Of a stretch of DNA of 64,000 nucleotides, positions 7,938-16,419 are shown in pieces. Both the position numbers and the translations under genes were made by a program. Source of the DNA: Conexibacter arvalis. GTDB lineage: Bacteria > Actinomycetota > Thermoleophilia > Solirubrobacterales > Solirubrobacteraceae. The number at the start of each line of letters is the position of its first letter. Positions within the stretch are counted from its first letter, which is position 1. The DNA lies in the NCBI RefSeq assembly GCF_014199525.1, contig NZ_JACHNU010000006.1:62001-126000 (forward strand), read 5' to 3'. Below the pieces are notes generated by a model. That model ran no database searches and was not told the origin of the DNA. It worked only from the letters and a program-made list of their open reading frames with translations.

Positions 7938-9389
7938 TCAGGCGTCGTCGTCGCCGGCGCTCGGCGGCCGGCGGTGGGGCTTGGTCGGCTGCTCGCCGGG
8001 ATCGGCGCGGGCCCACAGCGACCCCCTCGCCGGCGGCTCCGGCTCGGGCCGCGCGGCCGGCTCGGCCGGCTCGGCCGGCGGCGACGCGGCCGGCGGCTCC
8101 GGCGAGCGGTCGGGCGCGGCCGCGCCATTCGGCGGCTGCTCCGGCCCGGGAGCGGGAGCCGGCGGCCGATCCCACGCCGGCGCCGAACCAGGCGGCGACG
8201 CGGCCCCCGGGCGATCCGGCGCGGACGCGGCGCCCGACGCATGCTCCGGCCCAGACGCGGCGCCCGGCGCCTGCTCCGGCGCGGACGCGGATCGCGGCGC
8301 CTGCTCCGGCCCGGACGCGGCAGCCGGCGGCGACTCGGCCGGCGGATCCGCGGCGGGCGGCGACGCCGACGGAGGCGGCGACGGCGGGGACGCCGGGGTC
8401 ACGGGGACGACCGGCGCCGGGTCGGCCCTGCCGGGCTCGGGCGGGAGCGGCTCGCGCGGGCGGAGGCCGGCGGCGATCATGGCGCCGCCGACGAGCAGCA
8501 GGATCATCGGCCAGAACCAGAGGCTGGCGCCGCCCTCGCCCGGCTGCCCAACGAGCACGACGAAGACGAGCAGGTTGAGGACGCCGAGCCAGCCGGGCCC
8601 CGGCTGTCTGTCGACGCCGGCGTAGGCGACGAGGCCGAGGCCGCCGGCGAGGATCACCAGCTTCCACCACGCGCCCGGCCCGTCGAAGAGGCCGCGCACG
8701 AGGCCGTCGCTCCGCTCGAAGACGGCGAAGCCGAACAGCAGCGAGCCGACGTAGGTGAGCCCGATCGCCAGCACCGCGAAGCCGGCCGCGTCGATCAGGT
8801 AGACCGACTCGGTCCGATGGCGGTCGCGCAGCAGCAGCGCGCCGACGAGCAGCCCGAGCGCGACGAACAGCAGCACCCAGCGCGACGTCGCCGGACCGTC
8901 GGGCGAGAAGACCCACGAGACGAACGACAGCAGCGCGAACGTCCCGGCGACCGCCGCGACCAGCGTGCAGATCGCGCTGCGGCGCTCGCGCGCCAGCCAC
9001 GCCGCCGCGCAGGCGACGACCGCGAGCATCCAGAAGCTCGCCCCGGCCGAGTCGAGCGGCTCGTCGACGCCGAGCACCTGGGCCAGCCGCAGCAGCGCGA
9101 CGAACAGCAGGACGAGGCCGCACAGCTGCAGCACGACCTGGTAGGAGCGCGGCTGCTCGCGCTCCAGCGGAGCCAGCACGCCCATCGCGAGCACGAGCGC
9201 GCACGCCAGACCGGTCAGGACGAGGAAGATCCCCGTCCCCCACGAGGCGTCGAGCCGGACGTTGACCAGCAGCAGCGCGACCGTCAGCGGGACGGCCCCG
9301 GCGCCGATCAGGTCGCCGCGGTGGGGATGGGGTCGCAGCAGCTCGGCGAGCGCGCGGGCGCGCGCCTGCAGGTCGGTCGTCTCGGCCAT
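7938..9389 (-). CDS. Multi-pass membrane protein with long Pro/Ala-rich tail
   Basis: A 483-residue protein. Residues about 25-320 contain about ten hydrophobic helices (for example VPLTVALLLVNV, GIFLVLTGLACALVLAM, WPMILLLVGGAMIAAGL). The final 150 residues are a low-complexity Pro/Ala/Ser/Glu tail with repeats of the type SASAPEQAPGAASGPEHA, probably disordered and cytoplasmic. TAGGCT ends 7 nt before the ATG, so the message is probably leaderless. No transporter or enzyme motif was recognised. The helix pattern could suit a DUF-type integral membrane family; the function is unknown. Confidence 0.75.
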   Translation of the reverse strand: MAETTDLQARARALAELLRPHPHRGDLIGAGAVPLTVALLLVNVRLDASWGTGIFLVLTGLACALVLAMGVLAPLEREQPRSYQVVLQLCGLVLLFVALLRLAQVLGVDEPLDSAGASFWMLAVVACAAAWLARERRSAICTLVAAVAGTFALLSFVSWVFSPDGPATSRWVLLFVALGLLVGALLLRDRHRTESVYLIDAAGFAVLAIGLTYVGSLLFGFAVFERSDGLVRGLFDGPGAWWKLVILAGGLGLVAYAGVDRQPGPGWLGVLNLLVFVVLVGQPGEGGASLWFWPMILLLVGGAMIAAGLRPREPLPPEPGRADPAPVVPVTPASPPSPPPSASPPAADPPAESPPAAASGPEQAPRSASAPEQAPGAASGPEHASGAASAPDRPGAASPPGSAPAWDRPPAPAPGPEQPPNGAAAPDRSPEPPAASPPAEPAEPAARPEPEPPARGSLWARADPGEQPTKPHRRPPSAGDDDA

Positions 9390-9494
9390 GTCGGCCAGCC
9401 TACCCGCGTCGGCGGCGCGCTCCCGCGGGCTGCCGGGGCGCCGTCGGCCGACCGCTCGCGTCCGGCGCCCGTGCGCCGTACCATCGGCTGCACG

Positions 9495-9983
9495 ATGCTC
9501 CCCGACGATCCGACGCTCCGCGCCTCCGACGCCGAACGGGAACGCGCCGCCGACGCGCTGCGCGACCACTGCGCCGTCGGCCGCATCACGCCGGAGGAGC
9601 TCGACGAGCGCACCGACGCCGTCTACGCCGCCAGAACGGTCAGCGAGCTGCGAGCGCTGCTGAGCGACCTGCCGCCGCTGCCGGCGGCGCCCCCGCGCCC
9701 GGGCCACGACCCGCGGCGCGAACGGGCGAAGCGCCGCGCGCTCCACCGCGCCGGCTCCTGGGCGCTGCTGTCGCTCGCGATGGTCGCGATCTGGCTGGCG
9801 ACCGGCGCCTCCGGGCACTTCTGGCCGATCTGGGTGATGCTCGGCGCCGGTATCCGCGTCGGGATGGTGACGTGGTCGGAGCTCGGCCCCGCCGCCGCCG
9901 CGCGCCGCCCCATCGGCCAGGGCAGCGCCGCGCCTCCGCTGCCGCCGGGCGAAGAGGCGCGGGAGCGGCACGGGCGCAGGTAG
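9495..9983 (+). CDS. DUF1707 domain membrane protein
   Basis: A 162-residue protein. Residues about 7-58 form the actinobacterial DUF1707 domain (LRASDAERERAADALRDH... GRITPEELDERTDAVYAART), a helical segment often fused to a membrane tail. Two hydrophobic helices follow (SWALLSLAMVAIWLATG and FWPIWVMLGAGIRVGMV). The C-terminus is Pro/Ala-rich. DUF1707 proteins are widespread in Actinobacteria and often lie near envelope or sensor genes; no biochemical role is established that I can assign. TACCAT lies 10 nt before the ATG. It is divergent from the preceding membrane protein. Confidence 0.85.
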   Translation: MLPDDPTLRASDAERERAADALRDHCAVGRITPEELDERTDAVYAARTVSELRALLSDLPPLPAAPPRPGHDPRRERAKRRALHRAGSWALLSLAMVAIWLATGASGHFWPIWVMLGAGIRVGMVTWSELGPAAAARRPIGQGSAAPPLPPGEEARERHGRR

Positions 9984-9993
9984 CCTGCGCCGC

Positions 9994-10773
9994 ATGGCAC
10001 TCGTCGAGACCGAGGACCGCGGCGCGGTCCGCCACGTGATCCTCAACCGCCCCGAGAAGCGCAACGCGATGCACGGCGAGCTGGTGCTCGCGATCGGCGC
10101 GGCGCTGAAGGAGGCGGCCAACGACACCGCCGTGCGCGTCGTCGTGGTGCGCGGCGCCGGCGCGATGTTCTCCTCCGGGATGGACTTCGGCGCGCTCGGC
10201 GCGGTCGCGCAGACGCCCGAGCACCTGCGCGCCTTCCGCAAGGAGTGCATCGACGCCTGGAACCTCGCCGAGGAGATGACCAAGCCGGTGATCGCGCAGA
10301 TCCACGGCGGCTGCATCGGCGGCGCCGTCGAGCTGGCGATCGCGGCCGACTTCCGCGTGATCGCCGCCGACGCGATCATCGGGATGCCGGAGACGCGCGT
10401 CGGGCTGATCCCCGACGTCGGCGGCTCCTCGCGCCTGCCGGCGCTCGTCGGCCTCGGCCGCGCGAAGGAGCTGATCATGACCGGCAAGCTGATCGACGCC
10501 AAGGAGGCCGAGCGGATCGGCCTCGTGACGCGGGTCGCGCCGGCCGACCAGCTCGACGCGGCGACGCAGCAGCTGGTCGACGAGCTGCTCGCCTGCGCGC
10601 CGATCGCGGTCGGGCTCGCCAAGCGCGTGCTCGACGGCGTCGCGAAGCCGGCGCTGGCGCTGTCGCTGGAGCAGGAGGTCGCCGCCCAGCAGCTGTGCGC
10701 GCAGTCGGCCGACTTCGCCGAGGGCGCGAAGGCGCTCTCCGAGAAGCGCCAGCCGCAGTTCAGCGGCCGCTGA
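9994..10773 (+). CDS. Enoyl-CoA hydratase/isomerase family protein
   Basis: A 259-residue crotonase-fold protein. The oxyanion-hole segments GAGAMFSSGMDFGAL near residue 55 and QIHGGCIGGAVELAIAADFRV near 105 are present, followed by GMPETRVGLIPDVGGSSRL. The position after PDVGG and the Glu in MPETRVG match hydratase-type active-site regions, although isomerase activity cannot be excluded. It probably hydrates 2-enoyl-CoA in fatty- or amino-acid degradation. TAGCCT ends 7 nt before the ATG, which is 10 bp after the DUF1707 gene. A hairpin at 10781-10806 closes the unit. Confidence 0.9.
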   Translation: MALVETEDRGAVRHVILNRPEKRNAMHGELVLAIGAALKEAANDTAVRVVVVRGAGAMFSSGMDFGALGAVAQTPEHLRAFRKECIDAWNLAEEMTKPVIAQIHGGCIGGAVELAIAADFRVIAADAIIGMPETRVGLIPDVGGSSRLPALVGLGRAKELIMTGKLIDAKEAERIGLVTRVAPADQLDAATQQLVDELLACAPIAVGLAKRVLDGVAKPALALSLEQEVAAQQLCAQSADFAEGAKALSEKRQPQFSGR

Positions 10774-10780
10774 GGCGCCC

Positions 10781-10806
10781 GCGGGCGGCGGTCGGCCGCC
10801 GCCCGC
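10781..10806. terminator. GC-rich hairpin between convergent genes
   Basis: A perfect 11-bp stem (10781-10791 with 10796-10806) has a TCGG tetraloop. It starts 8 bp after the enoyl-CoA hydratase stop and lies 20 bp before the stop of the convergent hydrolase. It could end transcription from both sides. There is no T tract. Confidence 0.7.
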
Positions 10807-10825
10807 CGCGACCGGTCGACGCCGG

Positions 10826-12058
10826 TCAGACGCCCGCCGTGTCCCGACCGCCCACCCCGAGCTTCCGCTCGAGCCAGCCGAACAGGCGCGCGTCGCGGAC
10901 CGCGCCGCCCATCGGCTCGCAGTGGCGCGCCGCGCCCTCCTCAGCGGTGAAGCGGACCAGCTCCTTCTCCCCCGGCAGCCGGTCGTAGAGCTGCTGCGAC
11001 TGGCCCGGCCAGAACTGCTCGTCCTCGGGATCGCAGATCAGCATCGGCGTGTCGATCTGGGCGACCTCCTCGCCGAGTCTGTAGCGCAGCACCTGCGCGT
11101 AGAGGTCGTAGCGGGAGTCGCCCTCGACCGCGTACGGCTCGCCGCGGAACGCGAACAGCGCCCGCGTCGAGGCGGAGAGCTTCTCGGCGATGCGCATGTT
11201 GCGGTCGAACTTCTCGCGCTCGCCATCCGCGATCTCCTTGCGCATCGACTTCGGCAGCGGGTCGGTCCACGAGGTCGAGACGTCGACGACGCCCGGGTCG
11301 GCGACGGCGGCGGCGAAGCGGTGCTCGAAGGCGAGCGCGCGCGGGACCCAGTAGCCGGCCTGGCTGATCCCGATCACGGCGACCTTCGCCGCGTCGACGT
11401 CGTCGCGCGCGACGAGCGCGTCGAGCACCGGCGTGAGGACGGCCTCCCAGTCGGGCCGGAACGGGATCCCCTGGTCGAACAGCGTCGACTGCTGCCCGGG
11501 CCCCTCGAAGGTCATCCAGTGCCAGCCCCGCTCGGCGGCGGCCGCCCCGCCCTGCACCCACATCTGCGAGCTGGCGCCGTCGCTGCCGTTGTTGACGACC
11601 ACCAGCGGCCGCGGCTCGCCCGGCGCCGCGTCGGGCGCGCGGAAGAACCAGCCCGGCAGCGTCGTGCCCTCGTACGGGATCGCGAGCCGCTCGCCCGGCA
11701 CCGGCGAGAGGTCGACGATCTTCTCCCAGCAGCCGAGCTGCAGCCCGCGCAGCTCGCCGCGCCGGTCGCGCTGCCTGCTGTTCGCGATCGTGTAGAGCGC
11801 GGTCGCGTAGTAGGTCGCCGCGCGGCGGAAGTGGGCGAGCGCCGCGACGCGCGAGCCGCCGGCCTCGGCCGCCTCCGCCTCGCCGCGAACCCGGTCGGCG
11901 AGCGCGCTCCACTCGCGCACCCAGGCGTCGGCGTCGCCGTCCTTGATGCGCGCGGCGGTCGTCACCACCTCCCCCGCGTCGGCCGCCTGCCGGTAGACCG
12001 ACCCGAGCGCGATCTCGAAGCCGAACTGGAAGTCGTCGTCCTTGAACTGGCGATGCAC
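10826..12058 (-). CDS. Alpha/beta hydrolase (FrsA / dihydropseudooxynicotine hydrolase-like)
   Basis: A 410-residue serine hydrolase with a helical N-terminal cap of about 130 residues, then an alpha/beta core. The nucleophile elbow is GISQAG near residue 238, the acid is probably in CDPEDEQFWPGQ, and the histidine is in EEGAARHCEP. The layout matches C-C-bond or ester hydrolases related to 2,6-dihydropseudooxynicotine hydrolase and the DUF1100 group. The substrate is unknown. It starts at GTG 12058 with GAGGAG upstream. It ends convergent with the enoyl-CoA hydratase gene. Confidence 0.85.
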   Translation of the reverse strand: MHRQFKDDDFQFGFEIALGSVYRQAADAGEVVTTAARIKDGDADAWVREWSALADRVRGEAEAAEAGGSRVAALAHFRRAATYYATALYTIANSRQRDRRGELRGLQLGCWEKIVDLSPVPGERLAIPYEGTTLPGWFFRAPDAAPGEPRPLVVVNNGSDGASSQMWVQGGAAAAERGWHWMTFEGPGQQSTLFDQGIPFRPDWEAVLTPVLDALVARDDVDAAKVAVIGISQAGYWVPRALAFEHRFAAAVADPGVVDVSTSWTDPLPKSMRKEIADGEREKFDRNMRIAEKLSASTRALFAFRGEPYAVEGDSRYDLYAQVLRYRLGEEVAQIDTPMLICDPEDEQFWPGQSQQLYDRLPGEKELVRFTAEEGAARHCEPMGGAVRDARLFGWLERKLGVGGRDTAGV

Positions 12059-12131
12059 GGGCCGCTCCTCACGATCTCGGCTGGATCTCCGACCGGCGAC
12101 GATAGCCGCCGACGCACCGGATGGCGAGCGA

Positions 12132-13073
12132 TCAGCCGGCGCCGCGCGTTCTCCACTCGACCGGGCCGGCGGTCGCGACGTGCGAGCCGAGCGCGCGGCC
12201 GAGCACGTCGCGCGCCATCCCGGTCGCGACGATCAGCGCCGGCAGGTCGACGCCGGTCGCGATCCCCATCTCCTCCAGCATCGAGACGACGTCCTCGGTC
12301 GCGATGTTGCCGGTCGCAGGGTGGGCGGGACCCGATTCCGGGCAGCCGCCCAGCTCGCCGAAGCTCGACTCGAACGAGTCGACGCCCGCGTAGAGCGCCG
12401 CGAGCACGTTGGCCAGGCCCTGGCCGCGCGTGTTGTGGAAGTGGGCGGTCAGCTCGATTTCCGCGCCGAGCATGTCGCGCCAGTACGGGAACAGCGCGCC
12501 GACCTGCTTGGGGTTGGCCATCCCGGTCGTGTCGCCGAAGCCGACCTCGTCGCAGCCGGCGTCGCGCAGCTCGCGCGCGATCTCGGCGACCCGCTCGGGC
12601 GCGACGAAGCCCTCGAACGGGCAGCCGAACGCGGTCGAGATCACGCCCTCGCAGCGCAGCCCGGCCTCGCGCGCGCGTGCGAGGACCCGCCGCAACCCGT
12701 CGAGCGACTCGGCGACCGAGCGGTTGACGTTGCGGCGGTTGTGGGTCTCCGACGCCGACAGGAAGACGCTCACCTCGTGGAAGCGGTCGCGGTGCTCGAG
12801 CGCGCGGTCGAGGCCGCGCTCGTTGGGGACGAGCACGCTCAGCGAGACGTCGGGCGGCACGTCGATCGCCTCCAGCACGGCGGCCGCGTCGGCGAGCTGG
12901 GGGATCACGTCGGGGCGGACGAAGCTCGTCACCTCGATCCGTCCCAGCCCGCTGCGGCCGAGCTGGTCGATCAGCCGCACCTTATCGAAGGTGTCGATCG
13001 TCTCGGGCTCGTTCTGGAACCCGTCGCGCGGCCCGACCTCCCGGATCCGCACCCGCTGCGGCAGCTCGGCCAT
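12132..13073 (-). CDS. Hydroxymethylglutaryl-CoA lyase
   Basis: A 313-residue TIM-barrel lyase of the DRE-metallolyase group, expected to split HMG-CoA to acetoacetate and acetyl-CoA in leucine breakdown. The N-terminal REVGPRDGFQNEP supplies metal and substrate ligands, TAHFHNTRGQGLAN is the central histidine motif, and GELGGCPESGPAHPATGNIATEDV contains the catalytic cysteine and flexible loop (seen at two short anchors, GELGGCP and ATGNIATED). The length is typical. TAGACT ends 6 nt before the ATG. The downstream hydrolase on the same strand may be co-transcribed. Confidence 0.93.
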   Translation of the reverse strand: MAELPQRVRIREVGPRDGFQNEPETIDTFDKVRLIDQLGRSGLGRIEVTSFVRPDVIPQLADAAAVLEAIDVPPDVSLSVLVPNERGLDRALEHRDRFHEVSVFLSASETHNRRNVNRSVAESLDGLRRVLARAREAGLRCEGVISTAFGCPFEGFVAPERVAEIARELRDAGCDEVGFGDTTGMANPKQVGALFPYWRDMLGAEIELTAHFHNTRGQGLANVLAALYAGVDSFESSFGELGGCPESGPAHPATGNIATEDVVSMLEEMGIATGVDLPALIVATGMARDVLGRALGSHVATAGPVEWRTRGAG

Positions 13074-13163
13074 GGTGCGAGTCTAGCCCGGCCCGGCGGA
13101 CGCCGAACGCCCCCGCGGGCACGACGGGCCGGCGTCGCGGAGGCGCTCATATACTCGCTCGCC

Positions 13164-13850
13164 ATGCCCTCCCCCATCAGCATCATCGGCGCGACCGGCG
13201 ATCTCGGCTTCGGCCTCGCGGTCCGTCTCGCGCAGGCCGGCGTGCCGGTCGTGATCGGCTCCCGCGACGGCGCGCGCGCCGAGGAGGCCGCGGAACGCGC
13301 TCGCGGCGTCGTGGCGGGCGGCGACGTGCGCGGCCTCGCCAATCCCGACGCGGCCGCCGCGAGCGACCTGGTCGTGCTGAGCGTGCCGTTCGCCAGCCAG
13401 GCGGCGACGCTGAGATCGCTGAGAGAGGCGCTGAGAGCCGGCACGGTCCTGCTCGACGTGACCGTCCCGCTCGCGACCGCCGTCGGCGGCCGCCCCACCC
13501 GCGTGCTGGACGTCTGGCAGGGCTCCGCCGCCCAGCAGGCCCAGGAGCTCGTCCCGGCCGGCGTGACCGTCGTCTCCGGGCTGCACACGGTCGCGGCCAG
13601 ACACCTCGCCGACCTCGACCACGCCCTCGACGAGGACGCGCTGCTCGCGGGCGACGACAGAGCCGCCAAGGCCCGCGTCGCCGAGCTGGTCGGCCGCATC
13701 CCCGGCCTGCGCCCGATCGACGCCGGCCGTCTCGAGATGGCCCGCATCACCGAGCAGCTGACCGCGCTCACGATCGGCATCAACATCCGCCACAGAGCGA
13801 CGGCCGGCCTCAAGATCAGCGGCCTGCCGAACGGCAGCGCATGGGGCTGA
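13164..13850 (+). CDS. npdG: F420H2:NADP oxidoreductase (NADPH-dependent F420 reductase)
   Basis: A 228-residue enzyme that passes hydride between NADPH and coenzyme F420. The N-terminal ISIIGATGDLGFGLAVRLA is the NADP-binding glycine motif, followed by VVIGSRDGARAEEAA, where the Ser-Arg pair selects NADP. The closing GINIRHRATAGLKISGL is characteristic of the family. TATACT ends 8 nt before the ATG. Its last ten bases overlap the start of cofD, so translation is coupled. It heads the block npdG-cofD-cofC-cofE, which combines supply and reduction of F420. Confidence 0.92.
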   Translation: MPSPISIIGATGDLGFGLAVRLAQAGVPVVIGSRDGARAEEAAERARGVVAGGDVRGLANPDAAAASDLVVLSVPFASQAATLRSLREALRAGTVLLDVTVPLATAVGGRPTRVLDVWQGSAAQQAQELVPAGVTVVSGLHTVAARHLADLDHALDEDALLAGDDRAAKARVAELVGRIPGLRPIDAGRLEMARITEQLTALTIGINIRHRATAGLKISGLPNGSAWG

Positions 13851-14797
13851 GCGGCCCCGTCGTCGCGCTCGCCGGAGGGACCGGCGGCGCGAAGCTCGCC
13901 GCCGGGCTGGCGGCGGTGCTGGAGCGCCCCGAGGAGCTGGTCGTCGTCGCCAACACCGGCGACGACGTCGAGCAATACGGCGCGCACGTCTCGCCCGACC
14001 CCGACCTCGTCGCCTTCTGGCTCGCCGGGCGGATCGACGCGCGCGGCTGGGGGCTGGAGGGCGACACCTTCCACGTGATGGACGGCCTGCGCGAGCTGGG
14101 CGTCGACGTCTGGTTCAACCTCGGCGACCGCGATCTCGCCTACGGGATCGAGCGAGCCCGCCGGCTGGCGGCGGGCGACCGCCTGACGGAGGCGATCGCC
14201 GACCTGACGCGCGCGCTCGGGATCCGCTCGCGCGTGCTGCCGATGAGCGACGAGCCGGTCCGCACCTTCGTCCGCGCCCGCGGCGTCGAGCGGCCGTTCC
14301 AGGAGTTCATGATCGTCGGCAGAGCGGCCGGCCCCGTCGAGGGGCTGGAGTTCCGCGGCGCGGCCCAGGCGCGCCCGACCGCCGAGGTGCTGGAGGCGGT
14401 GGCGAGCGCGCGCGCGATCGTGATCGGCCCCTCCAACCCGCTGCTGTCGATCGGGCCGATCCTCGCGCTGCCCGGCATGCGCGAGGCGCTGCGCGACAGC
14501 ACCGCGCCGGTCGTCGCCGTCAGCCCGATCGTCGGCGGCCAGGTCGTCAAGGGCCCGACCGCCGCGTTCATGGAATGGGCCGGCCAGCCGCTGTCGGCCA
14601 GCGGGGTCGCCGCGCTGTACGGCGAGGTGCTCGACGGGATCGTCGCCGACGAGCCGCTCGACCCCGCGATCTCCCCGTCAGAGCTGGCATTCCATCGTGC
14701 CGAGCTGTTGATGGCCGACGCCGCCGGACGGGCCGCGCTGGCCCGTGAGACGCTCGCCTTCGCGGCCTCCCTCGGCGACCGCGCGCGGCACCGCTGA
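13841..14797 (+). CDS. cofD: 2-phospho-L-lactate (or PEP) transferase, F420 biosynthesis
   Basis: A 318-residue CofD/FbiA. It joins the phospho-three-carbon moiety from the CofC-activated guanylyl intermediate to FO, forming F420-0 or dehydro-F420-0. The N-terminal VVALAGGTGGAKLAAGL is the family signature. TPxxx-type binding regions follow, for example VVANTGDDVEQYGAHVSPDPD. In actinobacteria the donor is usually phosphoenolpyruvate-derived. ATG 13841 overlaps npdG by ten bases. It is followed by cofC 37 bp downstream. Confidence 0.95.
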   Translation: MGLSGPVVALAGGTGGAKLAAGLAAVLERPEELVVVANTGDDVEQYGAHVSPDPDLVAFWLAGRIDARGWGLEGDTFHVMDGLRELGVDVWFNLGDRDLAYGIERARRLAAGDRLTEAIADLTRALGIRSRVLPMSDEPVRTFVRARGVERPFQEFMIVGRAAGPVEGLEFRGAAQARPTAEVLEAVASARAIVIGPSNPLLSIGPILALPGMREALRDSTAPVVAVSPIVGGQVVKGPTAAFMEWAGQPLSASGVAALYGEVLDGIVADEPLDPAISPSELAFHRAELLMADAAGRAALARETLAFAASLGDRARHR

Positions 14798-14834
14798 TTG
14801 GTCGATTGGCCCGAAGGGTTACCGTTCTCGGCCG

Positions 14835-15506
14835 ATGTCCACCTTTGCGATCCTGCCGGTGAAGCGTTTCGAGGAGGCCAAGGGCCGCCTGGACCCCGGG
14901 CTGGCCGCCGGTCCGCGCCGCGCCCTCGCCGAAGCCATGTACGTCGACGTACTGACCGCGCTGCGGCGCTCCAGAGGCGTCGACAGAGTCCTCGTGCTCA
15001 CCGCCGACCCCGGCGCCCAGCGGGTCGCGGAGGGCTACGACGCGATCCCGCTCGACGACCCCGCCGAGAGCGGGCAGAACAGAGCCGTCCTGCGCGGCGT
15101 CGCCCATGCCCGCGAGCTGGGCGCGACGCGCGTCCTCTGCATGGCCGGCGACACCCCGATGGTCGACCCCGCCGAGCTCGACACGCTGCTCGGCCGCCCG
15201 CGCACCGCCGACCGCTACGTCGTCGTCGTGCCCGACCGCCACGGCAGCGGCACCAACGCGCTGCTGCTGTCGCCGCCCGACGTGCTCGCCCCCAGCTTCG
15301 GCGTCGACAGCGCCCACCGCCACCAGGTGCTGGCCGAGGAGGCCGGCGTCGCGGTCGAGGTCGCCGAGGTCGAGTCGCTCGGACTCGACGTCGACACGCC
15401 CGAGGACCTGGAGGCGCTGAGAGCGGTCGTCGCCTCCCGCCGCGGCGGCGCCGCCCACACGCGCGGGATGCTCAACCAGCTGATGCGCACCAACGCCGAG
15501 CGCTGA
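14835..15506 (+). CDS. cofC: 2-phospho-L-lactate/PEP guanylyltransferase, F420 biosynthesis
   Basis: A 223-residue CofC/FbiD of the nucleotidyltransferase fold. It uses GTP to activate phosphoenolpyruvate or 2-phospho-L-lactate for CofD. Seen are the N-terminal FAILPVKRFEEAKGRL, the metal site region CMAGDTPMVDPAELD, and the RHGSGTNALLLSPPDV segment typical of the family. The length is standard. TACCGT lies 9 nt before the ATG, suggesting an extra internal promoter even though cofD ends only 37 bp upstream. It is followed after 6 bp by cofE. Confidence 0.93.
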   Translation: MSTFAILPVKRFEEAKGRLDPGLAAGPRRALAEAMYVDVLTALRRSRGVDRVLVLTADPGAQRVAEGYDAIPLDDPAESGQNRAVLRGVAHARELGATRVLCMAGDTPMVDPAELDTLLGRPRTADRYVVVVPDRHGSGTNALLLSPPDVLAPSFGVDSAHRHQVLAEEAGVAVEVAEVESLGLDVDTPEDLEALRAVVASRRGGAAHTRGMLNQLMRTNAER

Positions 15507-15512
15507 GCGTCG

Positions 15513-16277
15513 GTGCTGTCGATCGCCGCAGTCGAGGGGCTCCCGGAGATCGCCTCCGGCGCCGACCTCGGCGAGCTGATCGCCGCCCGGCCGCCGGCCG
15601 GCCTCGGCGGCTTCGCCGACGGCGATGTGCTCGTGGTCGCCCACAAGGCCGTCTCGAAGGCCGAGGGGCGCGTCCGGCGCCTCGACGACGTGGTGCCCGG
15701 CGAGCGCGCCGTCGCGCTCGCCGCCGACCACGGCAAGGACCCGCGCCACGTCCAGGTCGTGCTCGACGAGACGCGCGAGCTGCTGCGGGCCGAGCGCGGC
15801 GTGCTGATCTGCGTCACCCACCACGGCTTCGTCTGCGCCAACGCCGGCGTCGACGCCTCCAACGCCGCCGCCGGCGGCCCCGACACGCTGATCCTGCTGC
15901 CGGCCGACCCCGACGGCTCGGCGCGAGCGCTGCGGGCGCGCCTGCGCGAGCTGACCGGCGCGCGCGTCGGCGTGGTCATCACCGACTCCTTCGGCCGCGC
16001 CTGGCGCCACGGCCAGGTCGACGTCGCGATCGGCGTCGCCGGCGTCGCCCCGCTGGAGGACTGGCGCGGCCGCGCCGACAGCGTCGGCCGCGAGCTGCGC
16101 GCGACGTGGATCGCGATCGCCGACGAGCTGGCCGCCGCCGCCGACCTCGCGCGCGGCAAGGACTCGCGCCAGCCGGCGGTGGTCGTCCGCGGACTCCCCG
16201 GCCGCCATGCGCTCGACGACGACGGCCCCGGCGTGCAGGCGCTCCTGCGCCCCGCCGCCGAGGACCTGTTCCGCTAG
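15513..16277 (+). CDS. cofE: F420-0:gamma-glutamyl ligase, single-domain
   Basis: A 254-residue CofE that adds glutamates to F420-0 using GTP. Hallmarks are DVLVVAHKAVSKAEGRV, the THHGFVCANAGVDASNA loop, and VVITDSFGRAWRHGQVDVAIG. In mycobacteria the homologue FbiB carries an extra C-terminal FMN-binding domain. Here the protein ends at the ligase domain, so that second step must be done by another gene or not at all. The GTG start lies 6 bp after cofC, indicating an operon. A 49-nt hairpin follows 13 bp downstream. Confidence 0.93.
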   Translation: MLSIAAVEGLPEIASGADLGELIAARPPAGLGGFADGDVLVVAHKAVSKAEGRVRRLDDVVPGERAVALAADHGKDPRHVQVVLDETRELLRAERGVLICVTHHGFVCANAGVDASNAAAGGPDTLILLPADPDGSARALRARLRELTGARVGVVITDSFGRAWRHGQVDVAIGVAGVAPLEDWRGRADSVGRELRATWIAIADELAAAADLARGKDSRQPAVVVRGLPGRHALDDDGPGVQALLRPAAEDLFR

Positions 16278-16290
16278 CGCCCCTGATCGG

Positions 16291-16339
16291 GACCTTTGTC
16301 ATCCAGTGCATGCTGAGCAGGCATTGGATGACAAAGGTC
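16291..16339. repeat. 49-nt palindromic element, copy 1
   Basis: Two 19-nt arms (16291-16309 and 16321-16339) pair with one wobble around the 11-nt loop ATGCTGAGCAG. A second copy with the same geometry and most of the same bases is at 30677-30725. This copy lies between cofE and the next same-strand gene and could end the F420 transcript, but the second copy lies between divergent genes, so a pure terminator role is unlikely for the family. Confidence 0.85.
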
Positions 16340-16419
16340 TGTTCGCGGTCGCGTGGAGTGCCGGTCGAGCTGAGCCGGCCGGCGCCGCGGCGCCTCGCTC
16401 GCTGGTACGGTCGCGGAAG

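Noticed and set aside
7086-9494. Plus-strand open frame leading into the DUF1707 gene
   Set aside because: Only the last 162 codons match DUF1707. The earlier part is antisense to two minus-strand genes and has no domain character.
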